DNA of 49,243 nt from DATJPR01 sp035506295 (GTDB lineage: Bacteria; Bacteroidota; Ignavibacteria; UBA10030; UBA6906). Location: the NCBI GenBank assembly GCA_035506295.1, contig DATJPR010000141.1, forward strand, positions 1 through 49,243, read 5' to 3'. Position numbers and translations under genes: made by a program. The notes below the pieces were generated by a model, which saw only the letters and a program-made list of their open reading frames with translations, searched no databases and had not been told where the DNA came from. Positions 33,681 through 43,017 of the stretch are shown here, piece after piece. Numbering within the stretch: the stretch's first letter is position 1; the number at the start of each line of letters is the position of its first letter.

Positions 33681-36167
33681 CTACCCCTTCTCCGTCCTTT
33701 TCTTCGTTCTCTTCGTCGGTGTTGCTTGTAGTGGATCTTCCGGCCACGGATGTTTTGGGTAGCGGCCTCGCATCTGCTTCCGCACTTCAGGATAGGCGTT
33801 CTTCCAGAAGCTCTGCAGATCTTGTGTGACTGCCAGCGGCCGTCCCGCGGGGGAAAGAAGGTGGATCACCAACGGGACATGGTTGCCGACTGTAGGAGTC
33901 GACGTTTGGCCAAACATCTCCTGCAGCTTGACAGCGAGCACGGGCTGGGTCTGCGTGTCGTAATCGATGCGCGCGAGAGTGCCGGTGGGAATGGCAATCC
34001 GCTCGGGAGCAAGGCGGTCGAGTTCGCGGAGCTGCTGATGCGAGAACCGCGAGCGAAGGATTTTGGGGAGATCAATCCGGCGAAGGTGTGAGAGCTTCGA
34101 GACACCGCCGAGGAATGGGCCCAGCCATTGCTCAAGAGAGGCCAACAGTGAATCCTCGTCCAAACGCGGCCACTCGTCCGAAACCATTCCGTGAGTTCTT
34201 AACCACTCGCTCCTTTTCTCAAGCGACAGCGCTTCCCCCGACCAGGGAAGAACGCTCAAACCCCGGGCGCGAACAGCATTGAGTATCGCCTCGCGGGCGT
34301 CGTCTCCGGAAGCCGCGGACCGTTTTTCCTCGAGGACGAGCTCGCCAAGCATGAGCCGTCGACGGACAAGCGCTGACTCCGAGGCCTCATCCCAGAACGG
34401 TTCTTCCTTCCATACATACCGGTCCTGATAAGCATCATCAAGCTTTTTCCGATCCAGCGGGGCCGCCAGAAGAATTCTGGCAGACGTTCCTATCCCGTCA
34501 ACCTCGGCGACGGCAAGGAACTCCTCGTGAGAAAGATTGCTCCGCGGCGGGAGTGTTGCGGCTGTACCGTTCGAGAGAAGGAATCCCGCGCCTGATTCTT
34601 TTCGACGTGCAATCCTGTCGGGATATGCAAGCGCGACGAACATTCCCACATCGGCAGCGGCCTTTTTCTCTTCGCGGCGTCCCACCATCTGCAGAAGTCG
34701 CTCACTCTCGGCATTGATTCTCGACGCTATCCCTCGATCTACTTCCCTTCCGGCATTCACCGCTTCCCACCGGACGGTGAGATCGACATCCCGATCGGTC
34801 TGTCCGCGCAATACGTCTCTTTCAGAAAGTATCGCGCCGAGGCGGCATGCCTGAAGCGGACTTCCGAGCTCCGCCCCCTTGAGGATCATGTGTGCGATAC
34901 GCGGATGAACGCCGAGACGTGCGATCGATTTCCCGTGCGGGGTAAGCGCGCCTTGACCGTCGAGTGCGCCGAGCCCCGTGAGGACCGATCTCGCCCGGGC
35001 GATGTGTCCTGCGGGTGGACGGTCGAGGAACCGAAGATGCTCGCCGAAGGGATCGCCCCAGAGTGCAAGATCCAGCGCCAGCGGCATGAGGTCGGTCGAG
35101 AGAATCTCCGGCATGGTATATCGGGGAAATGACGCTTCCTGCGTCTCGCTCCACATTCGGTAGCACACGCCGGGAGCCTGCCGGCCTGCACGTCCTCTTC
35201 GTTGATCAGCCGAAGCGATCGATTCAGGAACGGTGACCAGACCTGCCATCCCCCGCCGTGCGTCAAACCTGGGAAGACGCGAAAACCCGGAGTCGACCAC
35301 AACGCGCACACCATCGATCGTCAGACTTGTCTCGGCGATACTTGTCGACAGGATGATCTTTCGTGTTCCTTCCCTGGAGGGGTCCAACGCTTCCTGTTGC
35401 TGTCGTGGATCCGCATCACCGAAAAGGAGACGAACATGAACACCCGGCCCGAGGTCACTTCCGGCGAGTCTCTCCGCAACGCGTCTGATTTCGCGCTGAC
35501 CGGGCAGAAAGACCAGAAGATCGCCTGAGGTCTCATGCAACGCCCTGGCGATCGCGGCACTGATCGCCGGTTCGATCGGTCCCTCTGCCGACGACTTCTC
35601 ATACCGCGTTTCGACGGGATAGGCCGTCCCTGCGCTCTGGACAACCTCCGCCCCTCCAAGAAGATCCGCGACCGCAACGTGATCGAGGGTGGCCGACATG
35701 ATGAGGATGCGGAGATCGGGTCGGAGGTGTTCCTGGACATCGAGGGCGAACGCGAGTCCAAGATCGGCGTGGATGCTCCGTTCGTGGAACTCATCGAAAA
35801 TGACAAGCGCGACCCCGGGAAGCTCCGGCTGATCGTGAAGCATCCTCGTGAGGACGCCTTCGGTGACAACTTCGATCCGCGTGGATTTGCCGACCTTGCT
35901 TTCACCTCGAATGCGATAACCGACGGTCTGTCCCGGACGTTCATGAAGGAGTCCTGCCATATACTCCGCTGCGCGCCGGGTCGCGAGCCTGCGCGGTTCC
36001 AACATGAGAATCTTCCCGCCGTTCAACCACGATTGATCAAGGAGCGCAAGCGGAACCCGTGTTGTCTTCCCGGCGCCGGGCGCGGCGGAAATCACCGCTG
36101 ATCGCTTCGCGGAAAGCACAGTGCAAAGCCGGGGGAGAATATCATCGACGGGCAGCATTCTGGTCAT
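33681..36167 (-). CDS. hrpB: ATP-dependent helicase HrpB
   Basis: 828 aa DExH-box helicase. Motif I APGAGKTTR is near residue 30, DEFHER (motif II) at 125-130 and SATLDH is motif III. LSTSIAETSLTIDGVRVVVDSG and QRRGRAGRQAPGVCYRMWSE are the C-terminal RecA motifs. The HrpB-specific C-terminal region (GRPLAVTQDLQSFWKNAYPEVRKQMRGRYPKHPWPEDP) is intact. The cellular role of HrpB is not well established. Its end lies 4 nt from the end of the beta-lactamase gene (convergent). The start could also be the ATG at 36158; neither has a good ribosome site. Confidence 0.94.
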   Translation of the reverse strand: MTRMLPVDDILPRLCTVLSAKRSAVISAAPGAGKTTRVPLALLDQSWLNGGKILMLEPRRLATRRAAEYMAGLLHERPGQTVGYRIRGESKVGKSTRIEVVTEGVLTRMLHDQPELPGVALVIFDEFHERSIHADLGLAFALDVQEHLRPDLRILIMSATLDHVAVADLLGGAEVVQSAGTAYPVETRYEKSSAEGPIEPAISAAIARALHETSGDLLVFLPGQREIRRVAERLAGSDLGPGVHVRLLFGDADPRQQQEALDPSREGTRKIILSTSIAETSLTIDGVRVVVDSGFSRLPRFDARRGMAGLVTVPESIASADQRRGRAGRQAPGVCYRMWSETQEASFPRYTMPEILSTDLMPLALDLALWGDPFGEHLRFLDRPPAGHIARARSVLTGLGALDGQGALTPHGKSIARLGVHPRIAHMILKGAELGSPLQACRLGAILSERDVLRGQTDRDVDLTVRWEAVNAGREVDRGIASRINAESERLLQMVGRREEKKAAADVGMFVALAYPDRIARRKESGAGFLLSNGTAATLPPRSNLSHEEFLAVAEVDGIGTSARILLAAPLDRKKLDDAYQDRYVWKEEPFWDEASESALVRRRLMLGELVLEEKRSAASGDDAREAILNAVRARGLSVLPWSGEALSLEKRSEWLRTHGMVSDEWPRLDEDSLLASLEQWLGPFLGGVSKLSHLRRIDLPKILRSRFSHQQLRELDRLAPERIAIPTGTLARIDYDTQTQPVLAVKLQEMFGQTSTPTVGNHVPLVIHLLSPAGRPLAVTQDLQSFWKNAYPEVRKQMRGRYPKHPWPEDPLQATPTKRTKKRTEKG

Positions 36168-36226
36168 GGAAAAAGATACGGAATTCCTGCATTGTCTTTC
36201 GGGCCCGAATGCCGTACTATTTTCGC

Positions 36227-37063
36227 ATGCCCGATCTCGTACTCTCGCTCGACGATTATTCCTTCCAGGTTGTTATCGAGGGTGACGGTCTGCCGGTTGT
36301 CTTCGTACACGGAAGCGTCGCCGATCTCTCGACATTCAGCGGCATCTCCAACAGACTGAGCGGCGCCTTCCGATGCATTTCGTACAGCAGACGATTTCAC
36401 CCTCCGAATGCGCCGCCGGAACCCGGGGAGATCTATGACACTGCCCGACACGCCGACGACCTCCTCGAAATTGCGACAAGGTTGAGTCACGGCCCGGTCG
36501 CTGTGGTCGGATCTTCGTTCGGAGGTTATGTGGCGTTGATCGCGGCGATGCGCGCTCCGGAACGATTCCGGGCTCTCGTTCTGTGCGAACCGCCGATGAT
36601 CCCTCTCTTGCTTCATCATCCGACAGGAAAGGCCTTGCATGACCAATTCCTCCATGAGGTGATCGAGCCGGCTCGTTCATTGTTCCGACAGGGGATGGAT
36701 CTCGAAGGCTTGAAGACATTTGTGGAAGGTGTACGAGGTCAGCCGGGGTGGTTCGATCGGCTCTTCCCTCCGTTGAGAAGAGACCTTCTGCGATTTGGGC
36801 CGGAGCTGCGCGCGGAGTTCCTCACCGGGGACACGACGTATATGCCGGAGATCTCGCCGGATGCATTGCGGGACCTCCGCGTTCCTACGCTCCTCCTCGG
36901 CGGTGCGCTAAGCAAGCCCATGTTCGGTGCGATCCTTGATGTCCTCGAGTCATCGATCACGAATGCGAAACGGACAACGTTACGCCATGCTGGACATCTC
37001 GTGCACCTGCAAAACCCTGCCGCGTTCGAATCGACACTCAGGGACTTTTTGCGACGGTACTGA
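36227..37063 (+). CDS. Alpha/beta-fold hydrolase
   Basis: 278 aa. HGSVADLSTF gives the oxyanion region, GSSFGGYV the nucleophile elbow and RHAGHLVHLQNP the catalytic His. The usual acid after strand 7 is not obvious (LLLGGALSKPMF), so the triad may use another Asp/Glu. The substrate is unknown; the N-terminal SFQVVIEGDGLPVVFVHG is typical of small esterases and haloperoxidase-like enzymes. It is divergent from hrpB. I chose ATG 36227; ATG 36209 in the same frame is equally possible. Confidence 0.8.
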   Translation: MPDLVLSLDDYSFQVVIEGDGLPVVFVHGSVADLSTFSGISNRLSGAFRCISYSRRFHPPNAPPEPGEIYDTARHADDLLEIATRLSHGPVAVVGSSFGGYVALIAAMRAPERFRALVLCEPPMIPLLLHHPTGKALHDQFLHEVIEPARSLFRQGMDLEGLKTFVEGVRGQPGWFDRLFPPLRRDLLRFGPELRAEFLTGDTTYMPEISPDALRDLRVPTLLLGGALSKPMFGAILDVLESSITNAKRTTLRHAGHLVHLQNPAAFESTLRDFLRRY

Positions 37064-37099
37064 TTGAAACTCTGAACATCAAGAAGGAGGAAGAGTCCG

Positions 37100-37420
37100 T
37101 CACGCGCCGCGAGGGGGAGAATGCCGGTCAGGATGGTCGGATGTCTGAAGGCGTTTTGTGAGGTGAGACTCGGAGACTGTCAGGAAACGGGGATGAGCCG
37201 GCATGGGATTGCCGCATTGCTTGCAGGAGTGTCCAATCGAATTGAGGCGGTGGCAAAACGAACACTCCCACATTTCCACAAAGGAAACAGCACGTGAACC
37301 AGAGTCGTTTCGTCGGCGCCGGGCGGTAAAACCTCGATACAGTTTATGGGCGAAGCCGGTGCTGAATGCCAGAGCCAGGACGATGATGAAGCATCCCGAG
37401 ACAACTTCTTCCCAAATCAT
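37100..37420 (-). CDS. Small membrane protein with C-terminal zinc ribbon
   Basis: 106 aa. One N-terminal transmembrane helix (VVSGCFIIVLALAFSTGFAH) is followed by a basic stretch and a four-cysteine zinc ribbon (CSFCHRLNSIGHSCKQCGNP, CxxC-x10-CxxC). The tail is disordered and basic. The ATG at 37420 is preceded by GGAG with 6-nt spacing, which supports expression. It lies 103 bp downstream of a four-helix membrane protein and converges on the hydrolase gene. Not a recognised family. Confidence 0.6.
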   Translation of the reverse strand: MIWEEVVSGCFIIVLALAFSTGFAHKLYRGFTARRRRNDSGSRAVSFVEMWECSFCHRLNSIGHSCKQCGNPMPAHPRFLTVSESHLTKRLQTSDHPDRHSPPRGA

Positions 37421-37523
37421 TGCACGCTCCGGGTCAAATATCTGCCATCGCTCAATCCAATCCCCTCACTGAATTTAACCCAAATCTTTCGCAGTTCGTT
37501 CCTTCACGACCCGCGCCCCTCTC

Positions 37524-37946
37524 CTATTCACCCCAAAAATCATCGAACCAGCGGTGGACCTCCGTCGTGAGGAAAAACAACTGCAGGATCCCGGTTGCAA
37601 GCGCGGTCAGCGCCACAATGGGGGTTCCCCGCGTCGGCCCCACCACCGTCGCCAGGACCACCGATGCTCCGACAAGCGCCACGGGAGTGACGAGGCAGTG
37701 AAGCAGATAGGTCCATGGCCTGCGCACGAAAATTCCTGTTCCAGCCAGAACAAGGAGCGTGAGCGGGGCGAGAACCCCCCACACCAGCGAAACGGGTTCT
37801 GCCACAAAACCCATGAAAAGAAAGATGAGGATGACCAGCGCGAATCCGCCCATCGACAGCTCGACCACCCCGAGGGCCACCAGCGCGGCTTTTGTGGGGG
37901 ATGAGACCGGAAGATGATGAGACGGACTCCGCACGCCCGTTTTCAT
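37524..37946 (-). CDS. Four-helix membrane protein of unknown function
   Basis: 140 aa. Four hydrophobic segments are visible: ALVALGVVELSMGGFALVILIFLFMGFVA, VWGVLAPLTLLVLAGTGIFV, LLHCLVTPVALVGASVVLATVV and TPIVALTALATGILQLFFL. The start overlaps the stop of the preceding membrane protein by ATGA, so the two are translationally coupled. No catalytic motif is seen. Function unknown. Confidence 0.65.
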   Translation of the reverse strand: MKTGVRSPSHHLPVSSPTKAALVALGVVELSMGGFALVILIFLFMGFVAEPVSLVWGVLAPLTLLVLAGTGIFVRRPWTYLLHCLVTPVALVGASVVLATVVGPTRGTPIVALTALATGILQLFFLTTEVHRWFDDFWGE

Positions 37947-38749
37947 TGAATGACCGATGGCTTGATCCGCTGGATATAAGGGAGCATCGAGAGCTTCCTC
38001 AGCACCGTACCCGCACCAGGCTGGTTGGTGCTTCCAATATACAATATACGACCGGAACCACAGTTCGTTCCAGACTGACCGACATTTATGCGGGCCGTGG
38101 TATCAATCCCCAGAACCTGCCGCTGCAGCGAGTCGATTTCAGGAACGCAATATTCGTATCGGAAGGAAGGGCTCGCTGATGCATTCTGAAGCAAGGGGCA
38201 GAGGTCAAATTGAATTTTCTGATCTGACCGGGAATCGAAGAGGTGAACGAGCAGGACATGGGAAAGCGGCGGCGAGGGAATTCCATAGCGGTGGAAATAT
38301 GCCGCCCGCAGCGAAGAGGTCGCCGAAAATGAACCTGCCACCGCGATGATCGCCAGGCCGAACGACCAGAGGAAAGCCCGGACGAAGGCGGAAACCAGGC
38401 TGCGCCGACGATTTGCATATCGGACGCCGATCAGCACACCCAGAATAACTGCAACCACCGCCCATCCGGGGAGTGCGCGGGTTGCCATCCAATACCCGAA
38501 CCCGGCGTTGGCGTAATTGTAGAACTCCGCAACACGGACTTCCAGGAAAAGAAAGGGGAGGCCGACAGCAAGGACCACGGCCGCAGCACCCACACCGAAA
38601 ACGGCCGATGATGCGAGTCTGACTGGAGAAGGAGGGCTGGACAAGATGTTCGACAAAATCGTCCCGGTTGTTGCGAGTGCGTGACCATCACCCCTGATTA
38701 GAACCTTCAGGAACGACTCCCGGGTTCCTGTCCCCGGGTGATTTCGCAC
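37943..38749 (-). CDS. Membrane protein of unknown function (about 268 aa)
   Basis: The frame gives 268 aa from a GTG at 38749, but the true start is uncertain and could be downstream. Three or four hydrophobic segments occur in the first 150 residues (VFGVGAAAVVLAVGLPFLFL, GWAVVAVILGVLIGV, FLWSFGLAIIAVAGS). The C-terminal 110 residues are polar and predicted extra-cytoplasmic, with three cysteines. It overlaps the next gene by ATGA and follows ilvE by 45 bp, after a hairpin that may separate it from the branched-chain operon. Not recognised. Confidence 0.6.
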   Translation of the reverse strand: MRNHPGTGTRESFLKVLIRGDGHALATTGTILSNILSSPPSPVRLASSAVFGVGAAAVVLAVGLPFLFLEVRVAEFYNYANAGFGYWMATRALPGWAVVAVILGVLIGVRYANRRRSLVSAFVRAFLWSFGLAIIAVAGSFSATSSLRAAYFHRYGIPSPPLSHVLLVHLFDSRSDQKIQFDLCPLLQNASASPSFRYEYCVPEIDSLQRQVLGIDTTARINVGQSGTNCGSGRILYIGSTNQPGAGTVLRKLSMLPYIQRIKPSVIQ

Positions 38750-38770
38750 CGGGACCCTACGATAAATCCC

Positions 38771-38793
38771 CGCGATCCATGACGAATCGCGGC
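38771..38793 (-). terminator. Hairpin just after the ilvE stop
   Basis: A perfect 7-bp stem, CCGCGAT and ATCGCGG with a 9-nt loop, starts 1 nt after the ilvE stop codon on the minus strand. It is followed by GGATTTAT rather than a strong U-run, so it may be a weak terminator or an mRNA-stabilising 3' structure. Confidence 0.4.
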
Positions 38794-38794
38794 T

Positions 38795-39754
38795 TTAGTA
38801 CGATCCCGTTCTCCGCAATTCGCTCTTCGCACTCCTTGAAACGTACGACAACCATTGAGGAAAACGCTGGTGATTCCCATGCACCACATCATGGAACGCA
38901 CGCTGGATTGCCCGGGTGATTTCTCCCGTCCGTCCTTTGCCAATGACGCGGAAATCGATTTCCCTGAGCCCGATGCATTCCGAGGCGGTCCCGGAGACAA
39001 ACACTTCATCGGCGTCATAGAGCATGTCGCGCGAGAGTGGGGCTTCCTGCATACGGATGCCCAGATCTTCCGCGAGGGCGATCACCGTGCTTCGGGTGAT
39101 TCCTTGCAGAACCGGCGCCACGGGCGGCGTGACGATCTTCCCGCCCTTCACCAGAAAGATGTTTTCTCCCGTGCACTCTGCAACATAACCCTGCGCATCA
39201 AGCAAGATTGCCTCATCGAAGCCGAGACGCACGGATTCGGTCTTCGCGAGGAAGCTGTTCGCATAGTTCCCGGTGATCTTCGCCTTGGTCATCATGATAT
39301 TCGGATGATGACGGGTGAATGACGAGATGTTTGCGCGAATTCCCCCATCGAGGGCCTCGGCGCCGAGGTAGTTCTTCCATTCCCAAACCGCTATCCCGAC
39401 CGAAGGGCTCCCCGCGTCCACGTTGAGATTCCATCCTCCGCCACTCAGATAAATCAGGGGACGCACGTAGCATTCATCGAACGGATTTGCCGCAACCGTT
39501 TCCTTCGCCGCATCGCACAGTTGGTCGGCCGAAAACGGAAGTTCACGGAAGCCGAAGATCCTGGCGGAGGCGACGAGCCTCTCCATGTGGTCCTGCAGTC
39601 GGAAAATTGCCGGACCGTCCTCAGTCGCGTAGCTTCGAATCCCTTCGAAGACTCCGGCTCCATAGTGCAGGGCCGGGGTGAGAAAGTGCACGGTGGCCTT
39701 TTCGAAATCCACCAGCTCGCCATTCATCCACACAAATTGCGATTGCATGCTCAT
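38795..39754 (-). CDS. ilvE: Branched-chain amino acid aminotransferase
   Basis: 319 aa fold-type IV PLP enzyme. It carries out the last step for Leu, Ile and Val. VFEGIRSY near residue 36, YVRPLIYLSGG and the PLP-binding lysine in MMTKAKITGNYANS are visible, as is the GYVAECTGENIFLVKGG motif typical of the family. The start at 39754 has GAGGGG at 6-nt spacing and lies 12 nt after leuB. It is the last biosynthetic gene of the ilvB-leuACD-cimA-leuB-ilvE operon. Confidence 0.95.
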   Translation of the reverse strand: MSMQSQFVWMNGELVDFEKATVHFLTPALHYGAGVFEGIRSYATEDGPAIFRLQDHMERLVASARIFGFRELPFSADQLCDAAKETVAANPFDECYVRPLIYLSGGGWNLNVDAGSPSVGIAVWEWKNYLGAEALDGGIRANISSFTRHHPNIMMTKAKITGNYANSFLAKTESVRLGFDEAILLDAQGYVAECTGENIFLVKGGKIVTPPVAPVLQGITRSTVIALAEDLGIRMQEAPLSRDMLYDADEVFVSGTASECIGLREIDFRVIGKGRTGEITRAIQRAFHDVVHGNHQRFPQWLSYVSRSAKSELRRTGSY

Positions 39755-39766
39755 GACTGACCCCTC

Positions 39767-40834
39767 TTAATCGTTCCGCACTCTTTTGACAATCTCCTCC
39801 GTCATAGCTTTTGTGCCGAGGGCGCCACCCAGGTCCACCGTTCTGCACCCATCGCTCACCGCGGAATCAACGGCGTGTTCAATCGCCTGCGCTTCCTCTT
39901 CCAGCCGCAGTGAGTACCGCAGCAGGAGCGCCGCACTGAGAATCGTGCCGACCGGATTGGCAATCCCCTTCCCCGCGATGTCGGGTGCGGAACCATGGAT
40001 CGGCTCGTACACTCCCGGCCCGTCCGACCCGAGCGAGGCGGACGGCAACATCCCCATGGACCCGACGAGCACGGAGGCTTCGTCGGTCAGGATGTCGCCG
40101 AACATGTTCTCGGTGACCACGACGTCGAACTGGGACGGTGAAGTCACAAGGCGCATCGAGGCGGTATCGACCAGCATGTTGTCGAGTTGCACGCCGGTGT
40201 GGGCCTTTGCTACCTCGGCGGTGACGAGACGCCACAGGCGGGATGATTCGAGCACGTTGGCTTTATCGACCGACGTTACCTTCTTTTTCCTGCCTTGCGC
40301 CAGCTGGAATGCGAGCCCCACCACCCGTGCGATTTCAAAATCGGCATACTCGAGCGTATCGACCGCTTTCCTGACTCCGTCGGTTACCGTCCTCCCTCGC
40401 GGAGTGCCAAAATACAAACCCCCGGTCAACTCACGGACGACAATGAGATCGACGCCCTTCACGCGATCGACCTTGAGCGGCGAGGCATCGATCAGTGAAG
40501 GATGCGGTCGGACCGGACGGAGATTAGCAAAGAGCCCGAGTCCCTTACGAAGACCCAGGAGTCCCTGTTCAGGGCGTACCGCTGCATTCGGGTCGTCCCA
40601 TTTCGGCCCTCCCACGGCGCCGAGAAGAACAGCGTCAGAGTTCCGGCATGCTTCGAGCGTTTCCTTCGACAAGGCGGTCCCCCGCCGGTCGATCGAAATC
40701 CCTCCGATCAATTCCGTCGAGAACCGGAAGGTGTGGCCAAACCGTTTTGCGACCTGTTGAAGGACGTTCACTGCGGCGTCGGTGACTTCGGGCCCGATGC
40801 CGTCTCCGGGAAGCACCATCATCGAAGCGTTCAT
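39767..40834 (-). CDS. leuB: 3-isopropylmalate dehydrogenase
   Basis: 355 aa. It oxidises and decarboxylates 3-isopropylmalate in leucine synthesis. LPGDGIGPEVT is at the N-terminus, followed by GAVGGPKWDD, the substrate-binding LRPVRPHP and VRELTGGLYFG. NMFGDILTDEASVLVGSMGMLPSASLG and EPIHGSAPDIAGKGIANPVG (NAD site) complete it. With cimA present the same enzyme probably also acts on the citramalate-derived methylmalate for isoleucine. Its ATG overlaps the cimA stop by ATGA. Confidence 0.96.
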   Translation of the reverse strand: MNASMMVLPGDGIGPEVTDAAVNVLQQVAKRFGHTFRFSTELIGGISIDRRGTALSKETLEACRNSDAVLLGAVGGPKWDDPNAAVRPEQGLLGLRKGLGLFANLRPVRPHPSLIDASPLKVDRVKGVDLIVVRELTGGLYFGTPRGRTVTDGVRKAVDTLEYADFEIARVVGLAFQLAQGRKKKVTSVDKANVLESSRLWRLVTAEVAKAHTGVQLDNMLVDTASMRLVTSPSQFDVVVTENMFGDILTDEASVLVGSMGMLPSASLGSDGPGVYEPIHGSAPDIAGKGIANPVGTILSAALLLRYSLRLEEEAQAIEHAVDSAVSDGCRTVDLGGALGTKAMTEEIVKRVRND

Positions 40835-42387
40835 GACGCCACCGTCAGGCCGTATTCGAAACTGTCGGCCAGCGCATGCCAGCTCGCTTCAATGATGTTC
40901 ACGCTTGCTCCGACGGTGCTCCAACGTTTTGTGCCGTTCTGCGTATCGATCAGCACGCGGGTCGTGGCTGCGGTGCCGTTGTTCCCATCGAGGATGCGCA
41001 CTTTGTAGTCCGCAAGATGAAACGCGTTGATCGACGGATAAATAGGCACGAGAGCTTTTCGCAGTGCTGAGTCGAGAGCGTTCACCGGACCGAGCCCGTC
41101 GGCGACCGTGTGGATGACCTCGTCGCCAACCTTGACCTTCACCGTCGCGGCGGCGGAGACACCCAGGCCGCGCCGGTGCTCGACGCTGACCGTCAGATCG
41201 ACAAGGGAGAACGGCGGCGTATAGTGCGGCTGCTGGCGTTTCATCATCATGGCCACGGAGGCCTCGGCCGCTTCGAAGGAGAACCCCTTCGACTCGAGGA
41301 CTTTGATTTCGCCGAGAAGATCGCCGACATCCGCCCCTTCCGCTACCGTAATCCCGTACTGTTCCGCCTTGCTGAGCAGATTACCCTTCCCGGAGAGCTC
41401 GGAGACGACGACGCGCATCTCGTTGCCGACATCCTCCGGTTTGATATGTTGATAGGAGTCGACGCACCGGCGGATCGCGGCAACGTGGATCCCTCCTTTG
41501 TGGGCAAATGCGGATTTCCCGACAAACGGCAGGTGGTCATCGGCTGCGAGGTTCGCGATCTCAGAGACGTAGTGTGAAATTTCCGTGAGGTGCTGGAGCT
41601 TCCCCTCCGGAAGACAGCGCACGCCCATTTTCAATTCCAGGTCCGCGATGACGGAAACGAGATTCGCATTGCCGCATCGTTCGCCGTAGCCGTTGATGGT
41701 CCCCTGGACCTGGATGCATCCTTCGCGCACGGCGGTCAGCGAATTGGACACCGCGCATTCACCGTCATTGTGCACGTGGATTCCCAGCGGTGTTCGAATC
41801 TCTTTCTTCACCGCCCGGACCACCTGCGCAAGGTCCCACGGCATCGTTCCTCCGTTGGTGTCGCAGAGGACGACGACTTCTGCTCCTCCGCGCTCCGCCG
41901 CTTTCAGCGTGGCGACCGCGTATGCCGCATCAAGCACGTACCCGTCGAAGAAATGCTCAGCGTCATAGAACACTCTGCGGCCGTTCTTCACGAGATACGC
42001 AACACTTTCCTCGATGATCCTGAGGTTTTCCTCCGGGGTCGTGCGCAGAACTTCCTTCACATGAAGCATCGACGACTTTCCCACGATCGCGCACACGCGC
42101 GTTTCCGACTCGAGGAGAGCGTGGATGTTCGGATCGTCCACCGGCGTACCTCCGACGCGGCAGGTGGAACCAAAGGACGTCACGACGGCATGCTTCAACG
42201 GGATGGTCCGGATCCGCTGAAAGAATTCCGCATCTTTGGGATTGGAGCCAGGCCAACCGCCTTCGATGTAGGCGATGCCGAACTCGTCCAGTTTTTTCGC
42301 AATCGCCACCTTGTCGTCGCACGATAGCGATATCCCTTCCCGCTGTGTCCCGTCGCGGAGCGTCGTGTCATAGATTTCGATGTTCAT
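40831..42387 (-). CDS. cimA: (R)-citramalate synthase
   Basis: 518 aa. It condenses pyruvate and acetyl-CoA to citramalate, the threonine-independent route to 2-oxobutanoate and isoleucine. The HMGL-like barrel begins EIYDTTLRDGTQREGISLS, with VLCDTNGGTMPWDL and the metal-binding HVHNDGECAVSN. The CimA-type features YIEGGWPGSNPKD and FVGKSAFAHKGGIH distinguish it from LeuA. A C-terminal LeuA-type regulatory domain is present, so feedback control is likely. GGAGGTG precedes the ATG, which overlaps the leuD stop. Confidence 0.95.
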   Translation of the reverse strand: MNIEIYDTTLRDGTQREGISLSCDDKVAIAKKLDEFGIAYIEGGWPGSNPKDAEFFQRIRTIPLKHAVVTSFGSTCRVGGTPVDDPNIHALLESETRVCAIVGKSSMLHVKEVLRTTPEENLRIIEESVAYLVKNGRRVFYDAEHFFDGYVLDAAYAVATLKAAERGGAEVVVLCDTNGGTMPWDLAQVVRAVKKEIRTPLGIHVHNDGECAVSNSLTAVREGCIQVQGTINGYGERCGNANLVSVIADLELKMGVRCLPEGKLQHLTEISHYVSEIANLAADDHLPFVGKSAFAHKGGIHVAAIRRCVDSYQHIKPEDVGNEMRVVVSELSGKGNLLSKAEQYGITVAEGADVGDLLGEIKVLESKGFSFEAAEASVAMMMKRQQPHYTPPFSLVDLTVSVEHRRGLGVSAAATVKVKVGDEVIHTVADGLGPVNALDSALRKALVPIYPSINAFHLADYKVRILDGNNGTAATTRVLIDTQNGTKRWSTVGASVNIIEASWHALADSFEYGLTVAS

Positions 42388-42989
42388 GTCGCACCTCCGG
42401 CATACCCCCTGTGTTCCTCAAACGCCCGGATCTGCGGTTCGAACCGCAGGATGTACCCGAGCTCATCCACGCCGTTCAAGAGGCAGGTCCGCGCGAACGG
42501 ATCGATGGCGAACGTGCCGTGCGGCCCCCCGTCCGCGTTGAACGACTGTGCCTGGAGATCGATCGTCATCGTCGAGCCCGCCGATCGCTTGAAGTGTTCG
42601 ACCAGGCGCTGATGCATCGGAACGTCGACCGTGATCGGGAGGAGCCCGTTTTTCAGCGCGTTGTTCTTGAAGATGTCTGCAAACGAGGTGCTGATGACGG
42701 CGCGGAATCCGAAGGCGGTCAGCGCCCACGGCGCATGTTCACGCGAGGAACCACAACCGAAATTGTCGCCGGCCAGCAGGATCGATGCGCCTTTCGCCGC
42801 CGGGGTATTCAACGCAAAGTCCTTCTTCGGTGTGCCGTCGCTTTCATAACGCCAATCGGCAAACAGATGATCACCCATGCCGGACTTGTCCGTCGCCTTG
42901 AGGAAGCGCGCGGGAATGATCTGGTCCGTGTCGATGTCATTCACCAGCAGAAGGAGAACGCGGGACGTGAGTGTTGTGAATTGAGCCAT
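42384..42989 (-). CDS. leuD: 3-isopropylmalate dehydratase small subunit
   Basis: 201 aa swivel-domain subunit of isopropylmalate isomerase. VNDIDTDQIIPARFLK at residues 16-31 and LAGDNFGCGSSREHAPWALTAFGFRAVIS are diagnostic. It assembles with LeuC (28 nt upstream) to isomerise 2- to 3-isopropylmalate, and in a citramalate organism can also serve the isoleucine branch. The stop overlaps the cimA start. Confidence 0.96.
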   Translation of the reverse strand: MAQFTTLTSRVLLLLVNDIDTDQIIPARFLKATDKSGMGDHLFADWRYESDGTPKKDFALNTPAAKGASILLAGDNFGCGSSREHAPWALTAFGFRAVISTSFADIFKNNALKNGLLPITVDVPMHQRLVEHFKRSAGSTMTIDLQAQSFNADGGPHGTFAIDPFARTCLLNGVDELGYILRFEPQIRAFEEHRGYAGGAT

Positions 42990-43017
42990 GCTTGACAGTG
43001 CCTTCCTTCCGGAATGG

